From assembly GCA_024275485.1 (NCBI GenBank), contig JAJRZA010000067.1, forward strand, positions 1 to 64,000: a DNA stretch of 64,000 bases, written 5' to 3'. Shown here in pieces: positions 1-9,035 of the stretch; within the stretch, counting starts at the first letter, position 1; every line of letters starts with the position of its first letter. The notes below the pieces were generated by a model. The model saw nothing but the letters and a program-made list of their open reading frames with translations, made no database searches and was not told the DNA's origin. The translations under genes and the position numbers were made by a program. Source of the DNA: Candidatus Krumholzibacteriota bacterium (lineage in GTDB: Bacteria > Krumholzibacteriota > Krumholzibacteriia > LZORAL124-64-63).

Positions 1-1
1 C

Positions 2-2320
2 AACAATGCCGGATTATATTATTCTGAGGTTGCAACCGGCCTGGATCCTTCACAAGATTTCAATTGGGTCATTGGGTCCGACCATCCCACTCAACACGGC
101 AAGTTGAAGGTCGTGTTCAAAAACAATTTGTCCAGCCATGGCGGCCCATTTGTCTTCCCGGATGACAGTGGCACCCCCGATTCGGTAATCCAAATAGACG
201 GTCCGATTCAGGTGTATGAAAATCTTCTTGCGCCCGATGCTGGTGATGTCTTCTTCACCCATGATGAATTGCGAATCGAATGGACCAATTTTTTCAATGA
301 CTCGGCCCATGGCGGTTTTGGTGACGACTACAGTGTATCCATCAGCAAAGTGGACTTGAGTATTTCCGACGGCGGCGATTGGGAAATCTTTGCAGATGGT
401 TTTCAGCCCCATCCATTGGGGCAGGAAGGCTCCCAATATTTCTATGATACGGACAAAGGAGTTAATTATTACTCCTGGTATCCCACCGAGGAATATGTTT
501 CACCGGCAAGCCGGTTCAAGTTGACTCTTTATTACTCTCAGAACAATGGTGACCGGATTACCGAGTGTGATGGTGAAGAGGAATTCCTACTGTATCCTCT
601 TGAGGTCCGTTTCACCGACAAGACCGATGAAATGCAATTAAATTCGGAACTGAATGGTTACTCGGGTTATCCTGGAGAGGCGATTTCTTTGGATCTGGAT
701 GGGGATAATGTTCTTGATTTTTTCCTTACCATGGCAACCGACAGCCATGAGCGATCGTATTTGTACTGGAACTTGTTTGACCATTTTGATAAGTTGACCT
801 TTCCCTCTTCAGTGGATGATTTTCCCGCCGACAATGCCACATGCATTGTCCATGGTGATTTCGACAACGACGGAGACATCGACCTTTTCATGGGCCATGC
901 CGAGCAGCCTCGACTCTACCAAAATCAGGGAACCCCCACCTCTCCCTTGTTGGTTGACATGAGTTCCCAACTTTCCGCCGATGTTTTGTCCACCTTGATC
1001 GACAGCGAAACCGCCTGTTGGCTTGATTGGGATCATGACGGCGATTTGGATCTGGCCATTGGCCGTCTCCACCCGGAGGGATTTAACGGGGGTGGCCGTT
1101 CCCCCGAACAAGATTATATCCTCATCAATGAGGGTGATTTTCGTGACTGGCGCACAATACCTCTAGGTATCCCCTTAACCGAGACCACAGCCATCACTGC
1201 ATTCGACTTTGACCGGAACGGTTACCTGGATATCCTCATTGGAGAAGAGGGGGATATCAACAACTTCCAACTCAATTTGTATCGAGAAGATAAGATGGGT
1301 GAATTGATCCTTGACCGAGAAGCTATTGTGGGAAATACAAATTTTCACGACGTTATTGCCCTGGAATGGGCCGACTTTGAAAATGATGGCTGGTTTGATC
1401 TAATTGTAATCCGAAAAAATGAAAGCCCGGTTCTTTTCCGGAACTGCCGAGACTTAACGGGATTTCCGGTTGAATTTGTGGATGTAACAATACCAATTGG
1501 CCTTGGCAGCAACCACGGTTTGATCAAATCCATTCTGACGGCTCCTTTTAACCAGGATGGTTCTCCTGAGATATTCTTCGGAAACAACGCAGATTCGGGC
1601 CGTTTCTTTCAAGCGGTAAATCCGATTGATCCCAATTCAATTATTGATGAACCCTGGTGTGCCATCCGTCTTGAATCTCCCATTGGCATGAACAACGGCA
1701 TGGGTCTGGGTTCAACTGTTCGCGTGGAAACCGCAGAGGGAAAAATTCAGATCCGCCTGATCACCGGGGGATCGGGCCAGGGTGGACAGAATAATACTTT
1801 GGCGCTGTTTGGGCTGCGCGGTGCAGAATCTTCCATCGATTATTCAGTATCCTGGCCAAATGGTCATAAAACAGCCGGCAGTTTTCCTGCCGTACCAAAC
1901 AACATCCAGGTGGTGGTGGATGACGGCCTTGGAGCCGATGACATCGGCATCCAGGAAATTGAAGTTTCGGCCAGCCTCTTGCCATTGGCTAAACAAAATA
2001 TTTTGTTCACCTGGAAAACAGTTCTGCGTTGTGACAATTCCAGAGACCGGATTGTCTTCCACGATCTGGAATCCCTCCCACGGCTTTGTCGGCCTGCCGC
2101 CGGGCCCGTAAACTATCAAACCGGCAACGTCCAGTACGACATGTTTTTGGGCAATGACGGACTTTTCTTCCATGAAATTACGTTGCAGAACCTGAGCTGC
2201 GAGATTGGCTGCGAGTTTGACTTTCATGTGGAGAGTGGTTTTGGTTCCTTTGTTCAAACAAGCAATACTTTTTCTTATGCGCACGAGGCCTGTGGTATTT
2301 CCTATTCATCTGGGCCTTGA
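2..2320 (+). CDS. FG-GAP/VCBS-repeat protein with ASPIC/UnbV domain, 5' end outside window
   Basis: The reading frame is open from the first bases of the window, so the true start and any signal peptide lie upstream; a TTG at 104 is only an internal codon. At least five calcium-loop-like Asp repeats are visible, for example DLDGDNVLD near nt 695, DFDNDGDID near 860, DWDHDGDLD near 1025, DFDRNGYLD near 1205 and DFENDGWFD near 1375. They define FG-GAP/VCBS repeats, which fold as beta-propellers in extracellular proteins. They are followed at about nt 1660-1880 by an ASPIC/UnbV-type domain with GLGSTVRVE, LFGLRG and SWPNGHK. The roughly 145 C-terminal residues match nothing I recognise and carry no PNPF sorting domain. 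Family knowledge suggests a secreted or surface adhesion-type protein; the substrate is unknown. It may be co-transcribed with the next gene, 43 bp away. Confidence 0.85.
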   Translation, partial: NNAGLYYSEVATGLDPSQDFNWVIGSDHPTQHGKLKVVFKNNLSSHGGPFVFPDDSGTPDSVIQIDGPIQVYENLLAPDAGDVFFTHDELRIEWTNFFNDSAHGGFGDDYSVSISKVDLSISDGGDWEIFADGFQPHPLGQEGSQYFYDTDKGVNYYSWYPTEEYVSPASRFKLTLYYSQNNGDRITECDGEEEFLLYPLEVRFTDKTDEMQLNSELNGYSGYPGEAISLDLDGDNVLDFFLTMATDSHERSYLYWNLFDHFDKLTFPSSVDDFPADNATCIVHGDFDNDGDIDLFMGHAEQPRLYQNQGTPTSPLLVDMSSQLSADVLSTLIDSETACWLDWDHDGDLDLAIGRLHPEGFNGGGRSPEQDYILINEGDFRDWRTIPLGIPLTETTAITAFDFDRNGYLDILIGEEGDINNFQLNLYREDKMGELILDREAIVGNTNFHDVIALEWADFENDGWFDLIVIRKNESPVLFRNCRDLTGFPVEFVDVTIPIGLGSNHGLIKSILTAPFNQDGSPEIFFGNNADSGRFFQAVNPIDPNSIIDEPWCAIRLESPIGMNNGMGLGSTVRVETAEGKIQIRLITGGSGQGGQNNTLALFGLRGAESSIDYSVSWPNGHKTAGSFPAVPNNIQVVVDDGLGADDIGIQEIEVSASLLPLAKQNILFTWKTVLRCDNSRDRIVFHDLESLPRLCRPAAGPVNYQTGNVQYDMFLGNDGLFFHEITLQNLSCEIGCEFDFHVESGFGSFVQTSNTFSYAHEACGISYSSGP

Positions 2321-2363
2321 CCCGATTTGCTGGTGATCCGCTAGAAAGATGTTGGTGCAACCA

Positions 2364-3533
2364 ATGAAATTTGTCTTTTCTTTCATAGCTGCTGTGGTTC
2401 TCGCCTGGCCAAGCATATCGATTGCTTCCGTTTGGAATGTACAACGCGACGGTTCCGGAGACTTCACAGTGATCCAGGATGCGGTTGATGCCGCTGAATC
2501 AGGGGATACTATCCTATTGGGGCCTGGGCGATTTCCTGAAACGGTGGACTTTGACTATTATAATGGCAGAACCATCCAAACCTGTATCTCATTGGACAAG
2601 AGCCTTGTTTTTGTGGGTTCGGGAGTGAATCAAACGTTTATTGGGCCTACCAATGGAAAAACAGAATATGGAACCTATGGTCTTGCCAGTCGTTCTTCAA
2701 ATCTGGACCTTGAAATCCGCGATCTAACCTTTATTGACTGTGATGGATTCACCATCCTATTTGATATGGATACAGGTGGCCAGCTATCGGTGGAAAATAT
2801 TTCCACTGAAAATTGCTTTGGTGGCATCGGGCTTATTGGCACCTTTGGCGGATCTATTCGGAATTGCAGTTTCAATAATCTTGAGCACAATGGGATTACC
2901 ATTTTTGAAGGTGGGGATGGAATAGTGATCGAAAACTGTTTCTTTTCCGGCGGAGCCGCTCAAATCAATATTGCTTTTCCAGAATCCCGAAATATCACCA
3001 TTTCCGATTGTGTTCTCGAGAATGGTTTGTACGGCATCATTCTGAATGATTGCGGACCTGTCACTATTCGGTCCTGTGAAATGGAAAATCATAGAGTTGT
3101 TGGAATAAGTGTTGGTGCAACAACTGGTGTCTCCATTGAAGATTGCATTATAATGTCGCATGCCCAAGGTGAGTCCATTAGAATGCTCAATAACCAATAT
3201 TTGATTGTCCAAAACAATATTCTCGAAGGTGGATTCGGCGCCATCACGGTTCTTTCCCCATCCCCAAATATGGATTTCAGCAACAACCACATTCTCAAAT
3301 CTCCCGACGGATACTCCATCTGGGTGTCACAAAACTATTCCGGTCCGGCAACCAACCTTGATTTCACCAACAACTACTGGGGCACGAACGACCCTGAAGA
3401 AGTAGCCGACAGCATTCTGGACGGTTTTGACAGCGACGACATAGACATGTACGTGCTTTTCGAACCCATGGCCGATGGTCCGATCAGCACTGAATCCACA
3501 ACCTGGGATGAGCTCAAGTCCCTGTACCGATGA
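2364..3533 (+). CDS. secreted right-handed parallel beta-helix protein with W-x-x-L-K-S-x-Y-R tail
   Basis: A protein of 389 residues. It starts with a signal peptide (MKFVFSF..., hydrophobic to about residue 22, likely cut after SIAS). The mature start has the pectate-lyase/NosD-like pattern WNVQRDGSGDFTVIQDAV, and the body consists of short I-x-N-C/I-x-D-C strand repeats typical of right-handed beta-helices. Such proteins are usually surface carbohydrate-binding or lyase proteins; no catalytic residues can be assigned. The extreme C-terminus is TTWDELKSLYR, nearly the same as the end of the lamin-tail protein at 11663-12319 (TSWNHLKSQYR), so it is probably a sorting or anchoring tag. An ATG at 2349, five codons earlier, is also possible. 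I prefer 2364 because it gives a normal charged signal-peptide N-region. Confidence 0.85.
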   Translation: MKFVFSFIAAVVLAWPSISIASVWNVQRDGSGDFTVIQDAVDAAESGDTILLGPGRFPETVDFDYYNGRTIQTCISLDKSLVFVGSGVNQTFIGPTNGKTEYGTYGLASRSSNLDLEIRDLTFIDCDGFTILFDMDTGGQLSVENISTENCFGGIGLIGTFGGSIRNCSFNNLEHNGITIFEGGDGIVIENCFFSGGAAQINIAFPESRNITISDCVLENGLYGIILNDCGPVTIRSCEMENHRVVGISVGATTGVSIEDCIIMSHAQGESIRMLNNQYLIVQNNILEGGFGAITVLSPSPNMDFSNNHILKSPDGYSIWVSQNYSGPATNLDFTNNYWGTNDPEEVADSILDGFDSDDIDMYVLFEPMADGPISTESTTWDELKSLYR

Positions 3534-3588
3534 AACGGCTGCTCATATACTGAAGGGATCTCTTACTCTTTCGACTGAGAGGGCGAGC

Positions 3589-4350
3589 ATGAAAACCACC
3601 ATTCTTACCATCCTGTTCCTTTTTTGCCTCCTTGGAACAACCCCGGTATCTGCAACTCACCCGGCCATCGAAGGAGTTATGGGTGTAGTTCCAGCTCTGG
3701 AAAATTCCTGTGCTTCGGTTTGGCTCCCCATTCCCCAGGGGCAGGCGATCACCGGTCTTGAATGGTTCAACAATGATGCCACCGTAGCCTTTCCCGGTCT
3801 GTTCTTTGAAAGTGGAAACCCGGACGAACCGGTTGCTCTATCCCAGTACCTGATTGCCGCTCAAAATGTGACGGGTGATTCCGCAGCGTGGAGTACCGTC
3901 TTGTTTGCCGAACCGGTCACCAGTGCAGGAGAGGGGTTGTACATTTTATTTCAGTTCCCGGAGGGTATTGAGGTTTCGGGTTTTGGTTCCGGAGGCGGTC
4001 CTGCAATCGGGTATGTCGCCGGTGGTTTTGGCGCCTCAGGCTGGCTTTGTGCCGATGGAGAGTCCTGGACTCGGGTTGGGGGAGACTTCGGCTTTGCGGT
4101 TTCTCCGATTTTTGTTGATGCCACCGATGGTATGACCCAACTCAACGGCACCCATGGGCCCATTGAAGTTGTTGAATTGGTTTTGCCTTTGGTCACCTCT
4201 ATGGATCCTCCTTTTCCCAATCCCTTCAATCCGGAGACCAATATTCATTTTTCTCTGGCCAAGGCCCAGACGGTCGATTTGTCGGTGTATTTTGCCAGAT
4301 TCAGAGCTGGAGATGTGGTGACCAATCATCGGGTTGTCTTGGTCAAGTGA
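3589..4350 (+). CDS. secreted protein with internally deleted FlgD-like (PNPFNP) C-terminal domain
   Basis: A protein of 253 residues. The ATG at 3589 follows a GAGAGG ribosome site and opens a clear signal peptide (MKTTILTILFLFCLLG, cleavage near VSA-TH). The central 170 residues, rich in Gly and aromatic residues, match nothing I recognise. The C-terminus begins a classic sorting domain (FPNPFNPETNIHFSLAKAQ) and reaches the VDLSVY strand. It then jumps straight to FARFRAG...HRVVLVK, which is normally the last strand of the same domain. The roughly 40 residues that usually lie between, containing the G-R and WDG-x-D segments, are absent. This looks like an in-frame deletion that joined two V-Y strands. 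The domain may be non-functional for sorting, or it may be a minimal form. Confidence 0.75.
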   Translation: MKTTILTILFLFCLLGTTPVSATHPAIEGVMGVVPALENSCASVWLPIPQGQAITGLEWFNNDATVAFPGLFFESGNPDEPVALSQYLIAAQNVTGDSAAWSTVLFAEPVTSAGEGLYILFQFPEGIEVSGFGSGGGPAIGYVAGGFGASGWLCADGESWTRVGGDFGFAVSPIFVDATDGMTQLNGTHGPIEVVELVLPLVTSMDPPFPNPFNPETNIHFSLAKAQTVDLSVYFARFRAGDVVTNHRVVLVK

Positions 4351-4489
4351 TGACTGACTCACATTGGCGAACCGATGGAGACTTCCACTGATTAACCCTT
4401 CCCTGCCTTGATTTTTTTTGCAACGTCTGTTCTTCTGTTTCGTACTGCCTGATGTCGGCGCCCATAACCCGCACCATGGAGAACAGATT

Positions 4490-5149
4490 TTGACTGATTC
4501 CCAAACCCCACCCCCGGAATTCGGACAAGACCATAGCGAAGGCTTGCAGCTACCCCCATGGGAAAGACGCGATCGTTTCGGCTTGCTCAATGCCCTGTAC
4601 CTGACCATCAAGGATGTCCTGATGGCACCTGGACGCTTCTTTCACCGCATGCCTTCTCATGTTGGTGTGATACAACCACTTCTGTTTGCCATCTTGTTGG
4701 GTGTGCTGGGTACTTTTATTGTCTGGATGTATTCCCTGGTGAGCTCTTCCCTGCAAATGGCTCTTTTTGGTGATTTTTCCAATGGGCGAGGTTCCCTCGG
4801 TCTATTCTTTTTATTTCTTACCAGTCCCCTGTGGGTTGCTGTTGGGGTTTTTGTGCATGCAGGACTGACCCATGGTGTGCTTTTGTTGCTGGGCGGCGGG
4901 CGCCTGGGCTTCGAAGCCACCTTCCGGGTCGCGGCCTACAGCGAAGCCACTTCCATCATTTTGTTGGTGCCCCTTTGCGGCAGTTGGCTGGCCATCGTCT
5001 GGAGTCTGGTGATTTTGATCATCGGCCTGAACAATATCCATGAAACAGAACCCTGGAAAGCAGTGCTGGCGGTGCTGGCGCCCCTGATTCTCTGTTTTGC
5101 CCTCCTCGGTGGTGCGGTCGCAGCCTGGATGACCGGCCTAAGCTGGTAA
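4490..5149 (+). CDS. Yip1-domain-like integral membrane protein
   Basis: A protein of 219 residues from a TTG that has GGAGAA six bases upstream; an in-frame TTG at 4418 would add 24 residues but has no clear ribosome site. A polar N-terminus of about 40 residues is followed by KDVLMAPGRFFHRMP, the usual entry of bacterial Yip1-family proteins (small amphipathic stretch before the first helix). Roughly five hydrophobic helices follow, with a conserved-looking LGFEATFRVAAYSEAT segment between them, as is common in this family. Bacterial Yip1 proteins have no settled function. It is followed 34 bp later by a DUF2752 membrane protein on the same strand, so the two are probably one unit. Confidence 0.7.
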   Translation: MTDSQTPPPEFGQDHSEGLQLPPWERRDRFGLLNALYLTIKDVLMAPGRFFHRMPSHVGVIQPLLFAILLGVLGTFIVWMYSLVSSSLQMALFGDFSNGRGSLGLFFLFLTSPLWVAVGVFVHAGLTHGVLLLLGGGRLGFEATFRVAAYSEATSIILLVPLCGSWLAIVWSLVILIIGLNNIHETEPWKAVLAVLAPLILCFALLGGAVAAWMTGLSW

Positions 5150-5183
5150 GGCCCTAATTTTTGCAGATGGGACTGGCCCGGAA

Positions 5184-5594
5184 TTGAAACTCATCCCTGA
5201 AAATGGACCCTGGCCGCGGCTGTTGGTTTTTCCCCTGATGCTGCTTGCAGTTTCGGGGCTTGGTCTGGCTCGCTTGAATCCGAACCTGATTTACCGATTG
5301 GCTCACTGTCCCCTACGCGACACCACCGGTCTGCCCTGCCTTACTTGTGGTGGTACACACAGCGTTGTCGCCCTCATGCGAGGTGATTTTACAGTATCGA
5401 TGATGGCCAATCCTCTTGTCTCCTTGGGTACCGTCTTGTTCTTGATCTGGGCGTTGTACGCTTTGCTGGCCACGATTCTACCCCGATTTCGCAGGTCCCT
5501 GGAATTGCTGGAACATGAAAAAAGAGCCGCCAAAATCCTGGTGACTCTTTTATTGATTGGCAACTGGGTCTGGGTGATTGCACAGTTTCGCTAG
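5184..5594 (+). CDS. DUF2752 family membrane protein
   Basis: A protein of 136 residues beginning at a TTG; no in-frame ATG lies nearby. Three hydrophobic segments lie at about residues 12-30, 72-95 and 117-133. Between the first two is the family signature: a Cys (AHCPLRDTTG), then LPCLTCGGTHSVVALMRGD, then an Asn-Pro-Leu (MMANPLVS). This matches the C...G-x-P-C-x-x-C-G-x-T-R...GD...NP pattern of DUF2752; here the usual Thr-Arg is Thr-His. The function of the family is unknown. The paired cysteines suggest metal binding or a redox role, which is inference. It converges on the acyl-CoA dehydrogenase gene, with only 6 bp between stops. Confidence 0.75.
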   Translation: MKLIPENGPWPRLLVFPLMLLAVSGLGLARLNPNLIYRLAHCPLRDTTGLPCLTCGGTHSVVALMRGDFTVSMMANPLVSLGTVLFLIWALYALLATILPRFRRSLELLEHEKRAAKILVTLLLIGNWVWVIAQFR

Positions 5595-5600
5595 CCGGAT

Positions 5601-6743
5601 TCAGAACTCATTCAGGATTTGCCGCGCAATGACCAACCGCTGGATCTCACTGGTTCCTTCGTAGATCCGGGTCACCCGGACATCCCGATAGAAACGCTCC
5701 ACCGCATATTCCTTGCAGTACCCGTATCCACCATGGATTTGCACCGCCCTGTCCGCTGCGCGCCCGGCTGCTTCAGAAGCCATGACCTTGGCCATGGCGG
5801 CCTGCTTGGAAAAACTTCGCCCTTCATCCTTCAGCCAGGCAGCCTGAAATCCCAGCAACCGGGCGGCTTCCAGTTCAATGCCGATGTCCGCAATCATGTT
5901 GCCAATGACCGGCTGTTTGGCGATGGGTTTGCCAAACTGCTCGCGCACCTTGGCGTATTTCACTGCTTCTTCCAAACAGGCATAGCCGATTCCAAGGGAC
6001 TGAAAAGCGATGCCGATGCGGCCACCGTCCAAGGCGCTCATGGCGATTTTAAAACCGTCGCCCTCGTTGCCCAGCAGGTTTTTGGCCGGGATGCGCACAT
6101 CCTGCAGATCGATGGAGACGGTGTCGCTGGCGCGCAGGCCCATCTTGTCTTCCTTCTTCGCCACTGTCAGACCTGCAGTGCCGCGTTCGACGATGAAGGC
6201 GTGGATGTCCTTGTGACCGGTGGTGCCCGGGGTGCGGGCCATCACCACATAGAAGGCCGCACGAGACCCATTGGTGACAAAGCTTTTCCCACCGTTGAGC
6301 ACGTATTCATCGCCCTCTTTGGTGGCTGTGGCGGCGATGCTCGCGGCATCGCTGCCGGCGCCCGGTTCAGTGATGCAGAAAGCGGCAATTTCTCCGGCTG
6401 CCATGCGGGGAAGGTATTTGGTTTTGGCCTCTTCACTGCCGTACATGGCCAATGGGTAGGAGCCCACGCTGTTGTGAACCGTCAGCATGACACAGACGCC
6501 CGCGCTGGCCTTGGCCAACTCTTCGATGACCAGGGCGTAGGTGATGGTATCGACACCCAGCCCGCCGTACTGTTCGGGGAAGCTTAGACCGAAGAAACCA
6601 TTGGCTGCCATCTTGGTGATCAACTCGTCGGGCATGGCGCCTTCTTCGTCCATTTGTTGGGCGATGGGAGCAATCTCCTGTTTGGCAAAATCGCGCACCA
6701 TGTCGCGGAACATTTTCTGGTTTTCGTTGAAATCGAAATTCAT
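5601..6743 (-). CDS. acyl-CoA dehydrogenase (paralogue A)
   Basis: A 380-residue FAD-dependent acyl-CoA dehydrogenase, the normal length for the short/branched-chain subfamily. It starts at an ATG preceded by CTGGAGAAG (MNFDFNENQKMFRDMV). The flavin and substrate motif ITEPGAGSDAA is present. The C-terminal catalytic-base segment IYEGTSEIQRLV places the catalytic Glu at about residue 362, the position used by short-chain and butyryl-CoA dehydrogenases. The reaction is trans-2,3-desaturation of acyl-CoA, with electrons passed to ETF; no ETF genes are in the window. Unlike the four genes upstream, it has its own sigma-70-like promoter (6793-6820) and sits behind a terminator (6911-6938), so it is probably a separate transcript. 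Chain-length preference cannot be read from sequence. Confidence 0.93.
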   Translation of the reverse strand: MNFDFNENQKMFRDMVRDFAKQEIAPIAQQMDEEGAMPDELITKMAANGFFGLSFPEQYGGLGVDTITYALVIEELAKASAGVCVMLTVHNSVGSYPLAMYGSEEAKTKYLPRMAAGEIAAFCITEPGAGSDAASIAATATKEGDEYVLNGGKSFVTNGSRAAFYVVMARTPGTTGHKDIHAFIVERGTAGLTVAKKEDKMGLRASDTVSIDLQDVRIPAKNLLGNEGDGFKIAMSALDGGRIGIAFQSLGIGYACLEEAVKYAKVREQFGKPIAKQPVIGNMIADIGIELEAARLLGFQAAWLKDEGRSFSKQAAMAKVMASEAAGRAADRAVQIHGGYGYCKEYAVERFYRDVRVTRIYEGTSEIQRLVIARQILNEF

Positions 6744-6792
6744 GATCTTCTCCAGGTTCAGGCTCTGCGGATCAGGCGGGCTCAACTTGTGA

Positions 6793-6820
6793 ATTGTAAC
6801 TTATTCGTGGATTCGTTCAA
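6793..6820 (-). promoter_or_regulatory. sigma-70-like promoter for acyl-CoA dehydrogenase A
   Basis: On the minus strand there is TTGAAC, a 16-base spacer, then TACAAT. This is a good match to -35/-10 elements, about 50 bases upstream of the start codon and just downstream of a terminator-like hairpin. It is seen in sequence; activity is inferred. Confidence 0.5.
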
Positions 6821-6910
6821 GAACAGGTGCACTTGAAAATTTGCCGCCAACTGGGATCTTTATCGTGATACATCGGAATCAAAGGACTGTTTAAAAATAG
6901 CTTTTATCTT

Positions 6911-6938
6911 AAAAGAGGGACTGGCGTGAACCAGTCCC
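6911..6938 (-). terminator. intrinsic terminator after acyl-CoA dehydrogenase B
   Basis: Perfect 8-bp inverted repeat GGGACTGG / CCAGTCCC with a 6-base loop. On the minus strand it is followed by TCTTTT. It lies 32 bases past the stop of the gene at 6971-8113 and would end the four-gene operon before the last paralogue. Confidence 0.7.
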
Positions 6939-6970
6939 CCATTTTCCAAATGGTTGCCCCCGCAACCAAA

Positions 6971-8113
6971 TCACTTCTTCAACTCCATGCTGCTGATCAC
7001 CATGCGCTGGGCCTCACTGGTCCCCTCGTAAATCTCGGTGATCTTGGCATCACGGAAATGCCTTTCGACTGGATACTCCTTGGAGTAGCCGTTGCCCCCG
7101 AAGATCTGCACCGCTTCGTTGGTGATGAAGTGGCTCGTTTCGCTGGCATACAGTTTGGCCATAGCCGCCTCCTCACTGTAACGTGCGCCCTGGTCCTTGG
7201 TCCAGGCCGCGCGGTAGGTCAGCAGACGCGATGCATCCAGCCGCGTGGCCATGTCGGCGATTTTCCACTGGATCGCCTGGAACTTGCAGATGGGCCGGCC
7301 GAATTGCTCGCGCTGTTTGCTGTATTCCAGCGACGCTTCATAGGCAGCGGCGCTGATACCCAGAGCCTGGGCGGCAATGCCGATCCTGCCGCCGTCCAGG
7401 GTGCTCATGGCCACCTTGAAGCCTTGGCCATCGCCACCAAGTTGCTGATCCGAGTCAACGCGCACATTGTCAAAAGCCAACTGGGCGGTGTCCGAAGCAC
7501 GGATACCCATCTTCTCTTCCTTGCGGATGACCGAAAAGCCTTCGCTATCGGCATCAACGAGGAATGCCAAAATGCCTTTGTGTTTCAACTCGGGGTCTGC
7601 CTGGGCAAAAACGAGCAGGGTATCGGCGTTGGCACCGTTGGTGATGAAGTTCTTCATCCCGTTGATCACCCAGCTATCACCGTCTTTTTTGGCGGTGGTG
7701 GACTGGGCAGCCGCATCGGTACCGGCACCGGGTTCACTCAGGCAATAGGCACCCAACTTTTCACCCTTGGCCAACGGCGTCAGCCACCTCACCTTTTGCG
7801 CTTCGGTGCCGTAGGTTTCAATGGGCCAGCAAACCAATGAGTTGTTCACCGACATGATCACGCCAGTGCTCGCGCAGGCTTTGCTGATCTCTTCCATGGC
7901 CAACACATAGCTGACGCTGTCCAGACCTGCGCCACCGTATTGCTCGGCTACATTCATGCCCATGAAGCCCAGCTCACCCATCTTTTTGACCACTTCGGCC
8001 GGGAAACGTTCTTCCTCATCGATCTGCGCGGCGATGGGGACGATCTCGCGGGCGGCGAAATCGGCGGCCGCCTCCTTGATCATGCGTTGTTGTTCTGTCA
8101 ATTCAAACTGCAC
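6971..8113 (-). CDS. acyl-CoA dehydrogenase (paralogue B)
   Basis: A 380-residue acyl-CoA dehydrogenase. The start is a GTG with GAGGAG seven bases upstream (MQFELTEQQRMIKEAA). Motifs seen are LSEPGAGTDAAAQ in the middle domain and IYEGTSEAQRMVIS at the C-terminus, with the catalytic Glu near residue 363. It is 29 bp downstream of the 3-hydroxyacyl-CoA dehydrogenase gene and clearly in the same operon. Its closest relatives by motif are butyryl-CoA/short-chain enzymes. The N-terminal and catalytic segments differ enough from paralogues A and C to suggest a different acyl substrate. A hairpin terminator follows the stop. Confidence 0.93.
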   Translation of the reverse strand: MQFELTEQQRMIKEAAADFAAREIVPIAAQIDEEERFPAEVVKKMGELGFMGMNVAEQYGGAGLDSVSYVLAMEEISKACASTGVIMSVNNSLVCWPIETYGTEAQKVRWLTPLAKGEKLGAYCLSEPGAGTDAAAQSTTAKKDGDSWVINGMKNFITNGANADTLLVFAQADPELKHKGILAFLVDADSEGFSVIRKEEKMGIRASDTAQLAFDNVRVDSDQQLGGDGQGFKVAMSTLDGGRIGIAAQALGISAAAYEASLEYSKQREQFGRPICKFQAIQWKIADMATRLDASRLLTYRAAWTKDQGARYSEEAAMAKLYASETSHFITNEAVQIFGGNGYSKEYPVERHFRDAKITEIYEGTSEAQRMVISSMELKK

Positions 8114-8142
8114 GATTCACTCCTCGAGTCAGGGTCCTGTTT

Positions 8143-8982
8143 TTAGTAATCATAAAAACCCTGGCCGCTTTTGCGCCCAAGGTGGCCCGCATCAACCATG
8201 CGCCGCAAAAGCGGGCAGGGACGGTACTTGCTGTCGCCAAAACCCTCGTACAGCACTTCCATGATGTCGAGGCAGATGTCCAAACCAATGAAATCGGCAA
8301 GTTGCAGCGGGCCCATGGGGTGGGCCATGCCCAGCTTCATCACCGTATCGATGGCTTCCTTGTCGGCCACGCCTTCCATCAGGCAATAGACGGCTTCGTT
8401 GATCATGGGCAGCAGCACGCGGTTGCTGATAAAACCAGGATAATCCTGCACCGTGACAGGCACTTTCCCCAAATCCTTGGACCAGTTGGTAGCTTTCTCC
8501 AGGGTTTCGTCGCTGGTAGCCTGGCCGCAGATGATCTCCACCAGTTTCATGATGGGCACCGGGTTCATGAAGTGCATGCCGATGACCTTGTCAGCCCGTT
8601 TGGTGGTGCCGGCGATCTTGGTCAGACTGATGCTTGAGGTATTGGACGCAAAAATGGTATCTGGGCCGCAAACTTCGTCCAGTTTGGTGAAGATTTCCTT
8701 CTTCACTTCAAAGTTTTCAAAGACCGCTTCAATGACCAGGTCACTGCCTGCCGCATTTTTCAGACTGACGACCGGATTCAGGCGGCCCAAGGTGGATCTG
8801 ACGTCTCCTTCGGTCATTCGCTCCTTTTTTACCAAGCGACCGAGGTTTTTATCGATGGTGGCCATGGCGCGATCAAGATACTCCTGCTTGATGTCGATGA
8901 GGTTCACATCGTTGCCGTTCTGGGCAAACACCTGGGCGATTCCGTTGCCCATGGTCCCGCCGCCGATAACTGAAACTTTCAT
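8143..8982 (-). CDS. hbd: 3-hydroxybutyryl-CoA (3-hydroxyacyl-CoA) dehydrogenase
   Basis: A 279-residue stand-alone NAD(P)-dependent 3-hydroxyacyl-CoA dehydrogenase. The N-terminal Rossmann motif is VIGGGTMGNGIAQVFA. The catalytic-domain signatures are SNTSSISLTKIA and GMHFMNPVPIMKLVEI, the His being the catalytic His of the His-Glu pair. The C-terminal dimerisation domain ends with HLGRKSGQGFYDY. It interconverts 3-hydroxyacyl-CoA and 3-oxoacyl-CoA. Size and sequence fit the Hbd/PaaH group rather than the FadB fusion. It lies between the thiolase (53 bp upstream) and acyl-CoA dehydrogenase B (29 bp downstream). No enoyl-CoA hydratase is found in the operon, so the hydration step must be encoded elsewhere. 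Confidence 0.95.
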   Translation of the reverse strand: MKVSVIGGGTMGNGIAQVFAQNGNDVNLIDIKQEYLDRAMATIDKNLGRLVKKERMTEGDVRSTLGRLNPVVSLKNAAGSDLVIEAVFENFEVKKEIFTKLDEVCGPDTIFASNTSSISLTKIAGTTKRADKVIGMHFMNPVPIMKLVEIICGQATSDETLEKATNWSKDLGKVPVTVQDYPGFISNRVLLPMINEAVYCLMEGVADKEAIDTVMKLGMAHPMGPLQLADFIGLDICLDIMEVLYEGFGDSKYRPCPLLRRMVDAGHLGRKSGQGFYDY

Positions 8983-9035
8983 GATTCAATCCTTTCCGGT
9001 GATGGGGACTGCAACCGTCCCCGCGAGACTTGGTG

